A DNA stretch of 64,000 nt, taken from NCBI RefSeq assembly GCF_003286085.1, contig NW_020825312.1:3472001-3536000 (forward strand), given 5' to 3'. Source of the stretch: Drosophila persimilis (Eukaryota > Arthropoda > Insecta > Diptera > Drosophilidae). The position numbers and the translations under genes are program-made. The notes beneath the pieces were generated by a model, which searched no databases, was not told the DNA's origin, and saw only the letters and a program-made list of their open reading frames with translations. Below are positions 60,301 to 64,000 of this stretch, piece after piece; positions within the stretch are counted from its first letter, which is position 1, and each line of letters begins with the position of its first letter.

Positions 60301-61712
60301 TGTGGATATCGATGGGCTCTCCGACCACAATCCTTTCAAAGAAGAAGAGTCTGAGACAGATGCAACGGATTACAACGGACATGCTCTTATTAGTAATGCC
60401 GGTCATGAACAGGATCCTGAACCGCTTTTGCCGGCCAATCCATTGGCTGTTGAGCCTGCACAAGCGTCTGTGGAGAGAAGAGTAACTTCAATGACCAGCA
60501 GACTCCCAGCGGTTAGCTGGCCAACAAATTTTGGAAAGATAGCGGAACACGAAGAGCCTCAGATCTCAGCCGTTTTGGTGCCGGAGTCGTGTAATCCATT
60601 TATGGCCAGGCGCTGCCTGCAGATGTCCGTGATGGAGCCGGTCAGTGCGCACTACGCGCTGCTTCGCAACGAGGTGCTACGTATCTTCAAGGAGCAGCAC
60701 ATCTATGAGCACTTTCGCATGCTGCGAAACTACTTCTTTCTGCTGAACGGCGAGTTTGGGACACAGCTCACGGGCGGGATTTTTGGCAACATTAGGGCGG
60801 GCATGGATCCCCGCAGCCTGTGCCAGAAAGGTGTGCTGGACGTCATTCTCAACAACGCGCTAGGAGGCTGTGCGGCGTCCGACGACACCCTTGTGGCACA
60901 GAATCTCACATTGGACTGCACAAAGATACCGGATGGCCTGGACTTTATGTCGCTGGAGGCCACAGGCATGCTGACGCTAAAGTGCAAGGTAAATTGGCCG
61001 CTTAACTTGGTGATTAGCGGTGAAACAATCACCAAGTACGGGCAGATCTTTGAGCATCTGCTGAAGCTGCGGCACGTCACCTTTGTGCTCGAAGGCGCCT
61101 TCCAGCACCTACAGCACCTGGCCAAGCTGCACGGAGCAGCACTCCGCACTGCGCACCAGTTTAGGCACCTGCAGGCGGTGCGCCACAAGCTGTCGCACTT
61201 TATGACCACGTTACAGACCCATCTCGTTGCAAACGCGTTGCAGGCCACGTGGAACGCCTTCAAGAAGGACTTGTGTGGCTGCGACTCCATCGAGGGTCTC
61301 TACCGGATGCATGTGGCGTATTTGAAGCGGGTAGCATTCCTGGCACTGCTCAATCGTCGTAGCGCCAAGATCAAAGAAACAATTGACGGCATTCTTGTGA
61401 TTGTGTTGAGGTTTTGCAAGTATGTTTTTCCCCATTTAAAATGGTCGACGGAGATCTAATTGATCCTTCCTTTACAGGGTTCTTCAGTCGCAGTCTTTCG
61501 TGATCGACGGCGAGGTTTTTGTGCATCCGCGCTACAAGCGCCTGGCGCACGAGGAGGCAGAGTTCGAGAAGTTCCTGCAATACTTCATCTACTTAGGCAA
61601 CAAGTTGGCTGCCTCTGGGTACCAAGAAGAAATCGGAGACCTGATACGTGTTATTAATTTTAACAACTATTACAAGTTATCTGAGGGTGCCACATCGACC
61701 AGCAAGAATTAG
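57347..61712 (+). CDS. Grip163: Gamma-tubulin ring complex subunit Grip163 (GCP6)
   Basis: Large subunit of the gamma-tubulin ring complex, which nucleates microtubules at centrosomes. Five coding exons: 57347-58393, 58459-58612, 58678-59039, 59108-61419, 61478-61712. They give 1,369 residues, close to the fly protein. The N-terminal GRIP1/GCP-N region runs through exons 1-3 and the start of exon 4 and contains GSAIDTCSNTDFLQLL. A coiled-coil, Glu/Gln/Arg-rich segment (about 560-690) follows. A GCP6-specific low-complexity middle then carries three repeats of the type RNRRKML, RNRQRML and RNRRRVM. The C-terminal GRIP2/GCP-C domain spans about 960-1360 (HYALLRNEVLRIFKEQH; VTFVLEGAFQHL; QSFVIDGEVFVHPRYK). 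The start MDAFDECTHSLL is the first in-frame ATG. Exon 1 ends at an unusual donor, CGG|gttaat; without splicing the frame stops at 58426. AATAAA is at 61914. Confidence 0.92.
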
Positions 61713-61913
61713 ATGTAGTTAACGAGCGGCCATTATCGACAGAAACTGGTATACGATCTGTTCGAAGCAAGTGAGAAAAGGCTGTATAAGATTTTAAGGA
61801 TTGTTAGAATGTATGCTGCTTGATCTTACTAGAACTTAAAGAAACCTGTAGCTAGTGTTTATTAAATAATGTTGAATTTTTCCCTATGTATAAAATGACA
61901 ATTGTTTTAATGG

Positions 61914-61919
61914 AATAAA
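61914..61919 (+). terminator. Poly(A) signal of Grip163
   Basis: AATAAA about 200 bases after the stop codon. Confidence 0.6.
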
Positions 61920-62494
61920 AAGAGCTATGTGCGACTAGAGAAAGACTGTGTATACACGCGTGCAGTCTTCCATGGAGGGGCTTTCTGAAAACTTGATCCA
62001 TATTGGTATGCTCTTTCTGAACAGTCGGAACCACTGGTATAGAAGAGGTGGCATTGCTTTAGGTTCGGTGGTGGTGAGTCGTTCTTCCTCTCCAACATGA
62101 CCTCACAGTAAAGTCTCATCTAGCGTCTAAAGACTGGCCCAGTACTTAGATCCGAAAAATGTGTACGTGAGCAAAATCAGGATTGATATTCTCGCCGCTT
62201 ATTCTGTGAGTATTTCAAGTACAACGTTGAAATGGGCAGCCACAAATAGAAACCAAACAAGCGATTAAGAGAATTTTGCGACGACGACATAGTAAAATTA
62301 ATAAAGGCGGTCGAGCAGGGGGAATTGTTATGGAATTTAGGGAATGAAATACAGGTTGATTACATTTCTGTTACGGAATAACGGATTTATCAAATATTGC
62401 GGTGCTTTAGCGCCCACAATTAATACATGCTTTCAAATAAAATTTGAAATTTGCAAACAAACGCATAACAGTGTAGCCGTAGGGCATGCACACC

Positions 62495-62505
62495 TGGTCA
62501 CACTC
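62495..62505 (+). promoter_or_regulatory. Ohler motif 1-like element (TGGTCACACTC)
   Basis: Matches the fly core-promoter motif GGTCACACT (bound by M1BP), with a mismatch only in the last position. It lies about 255 bases before the viaf ATG. Confidence 0.6.
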
Positions 62506-62598
62506 GGCCGCTAGCTAAATATATGAAACGTTCTGCAAGCAAACCTATTTTCGGATCTGAATATTAGGAGTTAAGTGGGTTAAATTCGTCTTCTTCAT

Positions 62599-62657
62599 CG
62601 GTATATTTACGGTATATTTTGAAAAAGACGGCATATTTCGGTATATTTCTGAGAGTC
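62599..62657. promoter_or_regulatory. GGTATATTT array upstream of viaf
   Basis: Contains cggtatatttacggtata, tattttgaaaaag and tcggtatatttctgag in the same order and spacing as the array at 54871-54934. Fits fly core-promoter motif 6. It lies about 100 bases before the viaf start codon. Confidence 0.6.
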
Positions 62658-62757
62658 GATTAATCCGCTGGCCATGAGTCATTTGAAGATTCGGTTTTAT
62701 TTTTATCTCTTAACTGTATCCAATTCGCGTCGTTTTTACCACCAATAATCACTGACA

Positions 62758-63664
62758 ATGCAGGTGAGGGGTAGATTTCCACGCATGGCCAGCGCCTGCT
62801 GTGCTGGAAAAGCTTGGAGTTCCACTTTTGTGGGTGTGTGCTGCACCTGAAATATGAAATTCCATATTTGGGCAGATGCGAGTCGCTGTGGCAGGCCAAA
62901 AATAAATGGACTGTGAATGAAAACTCACGTGGCTCGGTCTTTTGCAGGACCCAAATGAAGACACCGAGTGGAATGATGTGCTGCGGGCCAAGGGAATCAT
63001 TGGACCCAAGCAAAAGGAGGCCGAAATCACAGAGGACCAGATCCAAGCGCTGATGGACGAAGCGATACAGCGGCGCACAAATCTGCCCCATAGTGAGGGA
63101 CAGCGCGACAAAAAGATCAATGACATGTCGCTGGATGAGCTAGATGAGCTGGAAGACTCCGAAGACGAGGCTGTGCTGGAGCAGTACCGCCAGAAGCGCA
63201 TTGCGGAGATGCGCGCCACATCCGAGAAGGCCAGGTTTGGCAGCGTGCGTGAAATCTCGGGGCAGGATTATATCAGCGAGGTTACCAAGGCCGGCGAGGG
63301 CATCTGGGTGGTGCTGCACCTGTACGCCAACGGCGTTCCGCTCTGCGCTCTCATCCACCACCACATGAAGCAGCTGGCCGTGCGGTTTCCGCACACAAAA
63401 TTCCTGCGCTCTGTTGCCACCACTTGCATACCCAACTTCCCCGAAAAGAACCTGCCCACGATATTCATCTACCACCAGGGCGCCATGCGCAAGCAGTTTA
63501 TTGGCCCCTTGGAGCTGCGCGGAGATAAGCTGACGGTTGAGGAGCTAGAGTTTATGCTCGGTCAGGTGGGCGCCGTTTCCACGGAGATAACCGAGGATCC
63601 CAAACCGCAGATCAGGGACAAATTGCTGTGTGAATTGGAGGACAAAAGCTCGGAGTTTTACTAA
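62758..63664 (+). CDS. viaf: Viral IAP-associated factor, phosducin-like 3 (PDCL3)
   Basis: Thioredoxin-fold phosducin-family co-chaperone linked to CCT-assisted folding and reported to modulate IAP-dependent apoptosis. Two coding exons: 62758-62763 (only ATG CAG, then gtgagg) and 62948-63664, joined in phase to 240 residues, the usual family length. The N-terminus MQDPNEDTEWNDVLRAKGII is the PDCL3 hallmark and supports the mini-exon. An acidic helical stretch (DELDELEDSEDEAVLEQYRQKR, in two halves) and the thioredoxin-like domain (about 80-200) follow, with GVPLCALI, VATTCIPNFP and LPTIFIY. It lacks a CXXC pair, as expected for phosducins. The C-terminus ends DKSSEFY. AATAAA is at 63792. It is convergent with the minus-strand gene that follows. 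Confidence 0.95.
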
Positions 63665-63791
63665 AGCTCACCCTCCCCACATCCCCATCCACATCCAATT
63701 AAATCACCTTCAGAGATGATCTGTGTGCCCGTCTACTGATATTATGTTGTAGCATTTATGTTTCGTTGCCGTCTTGTGCTTTTTCTTCACA

Positions 63792-63797
63792 AATAAA
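63792..63797 (+). terminator. Poly(A) signal of viaf
   Basis: AATAAA 128 bases after the viaf stop, and only about 28 bases from the stop codon of the convergent minus-strand gene. Confidence 0.65.
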
Positions 63798-63824
63798 CCT
63801 TTACTTTTCTATAGAAATCCGGAT

Positions 63825-64000
63825 TCACTTATTACTCTGCTTGGTACTGCTGGCCGCCGCCGCCTTGGCCACGCTCTTTGGCTTGCCCCGGAATATGTTG
63901 GGATCGATGATGTTGTAAGGGTGCTCGCAGGCCGGATTGAGGACGCGGCCGCGCCTCAGCTCGTGCTCCTCGAGCAGGTGGGGGGCGAGCAGTAGGAAGA
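63825..64000 (-). CDS. 3' end of an unidentified minus-strand gene
   Basis: Open to the window edge on the minus strand. It ends at TGA 63825-63827 and gives the last 57 or so residues of a protein. The visible part reads FLLLAPHLLEEHEL, then a Cys-His-Pro containing segment (NPACEHPYNIIDPNIFRG), then a basic Lys/Ala/Ser tail. Codon use is GC-rich at third positions, as in real genes here, and the frame is the only clean one. I do not recognise the family. It converges on viaf with 160 bp between the stop codons. Confidence 0.6.
   Translation of the reverse strand, partial: FLLLAPHLLEEHELRRGRVLNPACEHPYNIIDPNIFRGKPKSVAKAAAASSTKQSNK

Larger units (their letters stand above)
61713..62757. other. 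Grip163 3' UTR and viaf promoter region
   Basis: 1.05 kb without a gene. AATAAA at 61914-61919 closes Grip163. From about 62.49 kb there are promoter words for viaf (GGTCACACT, GGTATATTT). The intervening sequence is AT-rich and I see nothing else in it. Confidence 0.7.

Overview
This is nuclear DNA of a Drosophila-type fly. Genes have short GT-AG introns, and CA, GA, CAG and hexamer microsatellites are dense. Core-promoter words typical of flies are present (DRE TATCGATA, GGTCACACT, repeated GGTATATTT). Six genes belong to recognisable fly or metazoan families: tuberin/gigas, endosulfine, Grip163/GCP6, viaf/PDCL3, a PLEKHG5-like RhoGEF and ketohexokinase-like proteins. As far as I recall, the orthologues of gigas and of endosulfine lie several cytological divisions apart on chromosome arm 3L of D. 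melanogaster. Their adjacency here suggests a reshuffled Muller element D in another species. The obscura group is my guess, not a demonstration.

Layout. Positions 1-17,549 hold no gene I can support; this is repeat-rich DNA that may be upstream or 5'-intronic sequence of the RhoGEF gene. From 17,550 to 29,312 (+) twelve coding exons form a DH-PH Rho guanine-nucleotide exchange factor. From 29,313 to 40,057 there is its 3' UTR and then a gene-poor stretch with one intriguing short minus-strand reading frame near 34.5 kb. At 40,058-40,990 (+) is a ketohexokinase-like PfkB sugar kinase. From 41,339 to 51,562 (-) fifteen coding exons form gigas (TSC2), joined here in phase to 1,863 codons. The 3.8-kb fifth intron of gigas contains two opposite-strand genes: a diverged PfkB paralogue with its catalytic motif replaced (46,901-48,016), and a secreted chitin-binding protein (48,469-49,466). 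Positions 51.6-55.9 kb are intergenic, with repeat-like DNA and GGTATATTT arrays. Then come endosulfine (55,965-56,386, +), Grip163 (57,347-61,712, +), viaf (62,758-63,664, +) and the 3' end of an unidentified minus-strand gene (63,825-64,000).

Functional links. Gigas (with Tsc1) restrains Rheb/TORC1. Endosulfine inhibits PP2A-B55 for mitotic entry, and Grip163 is part of the gamma-tubulin ring complex. There is no operon logic; neighbours share sequence space rather than a pathway. The most interesting items are the apparent pseudokinase nested in gigas, the double nesting itself, the probable rearrangement junction at about 52-55 kb, and a ~60-bp promoter-like unit shared by the flanks of endosulfine and viaf. 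I found no CRISPR array, tRNA, rRNA or intact transposon. Exon boundaries were read by eye from splice motifs and phase continuity.
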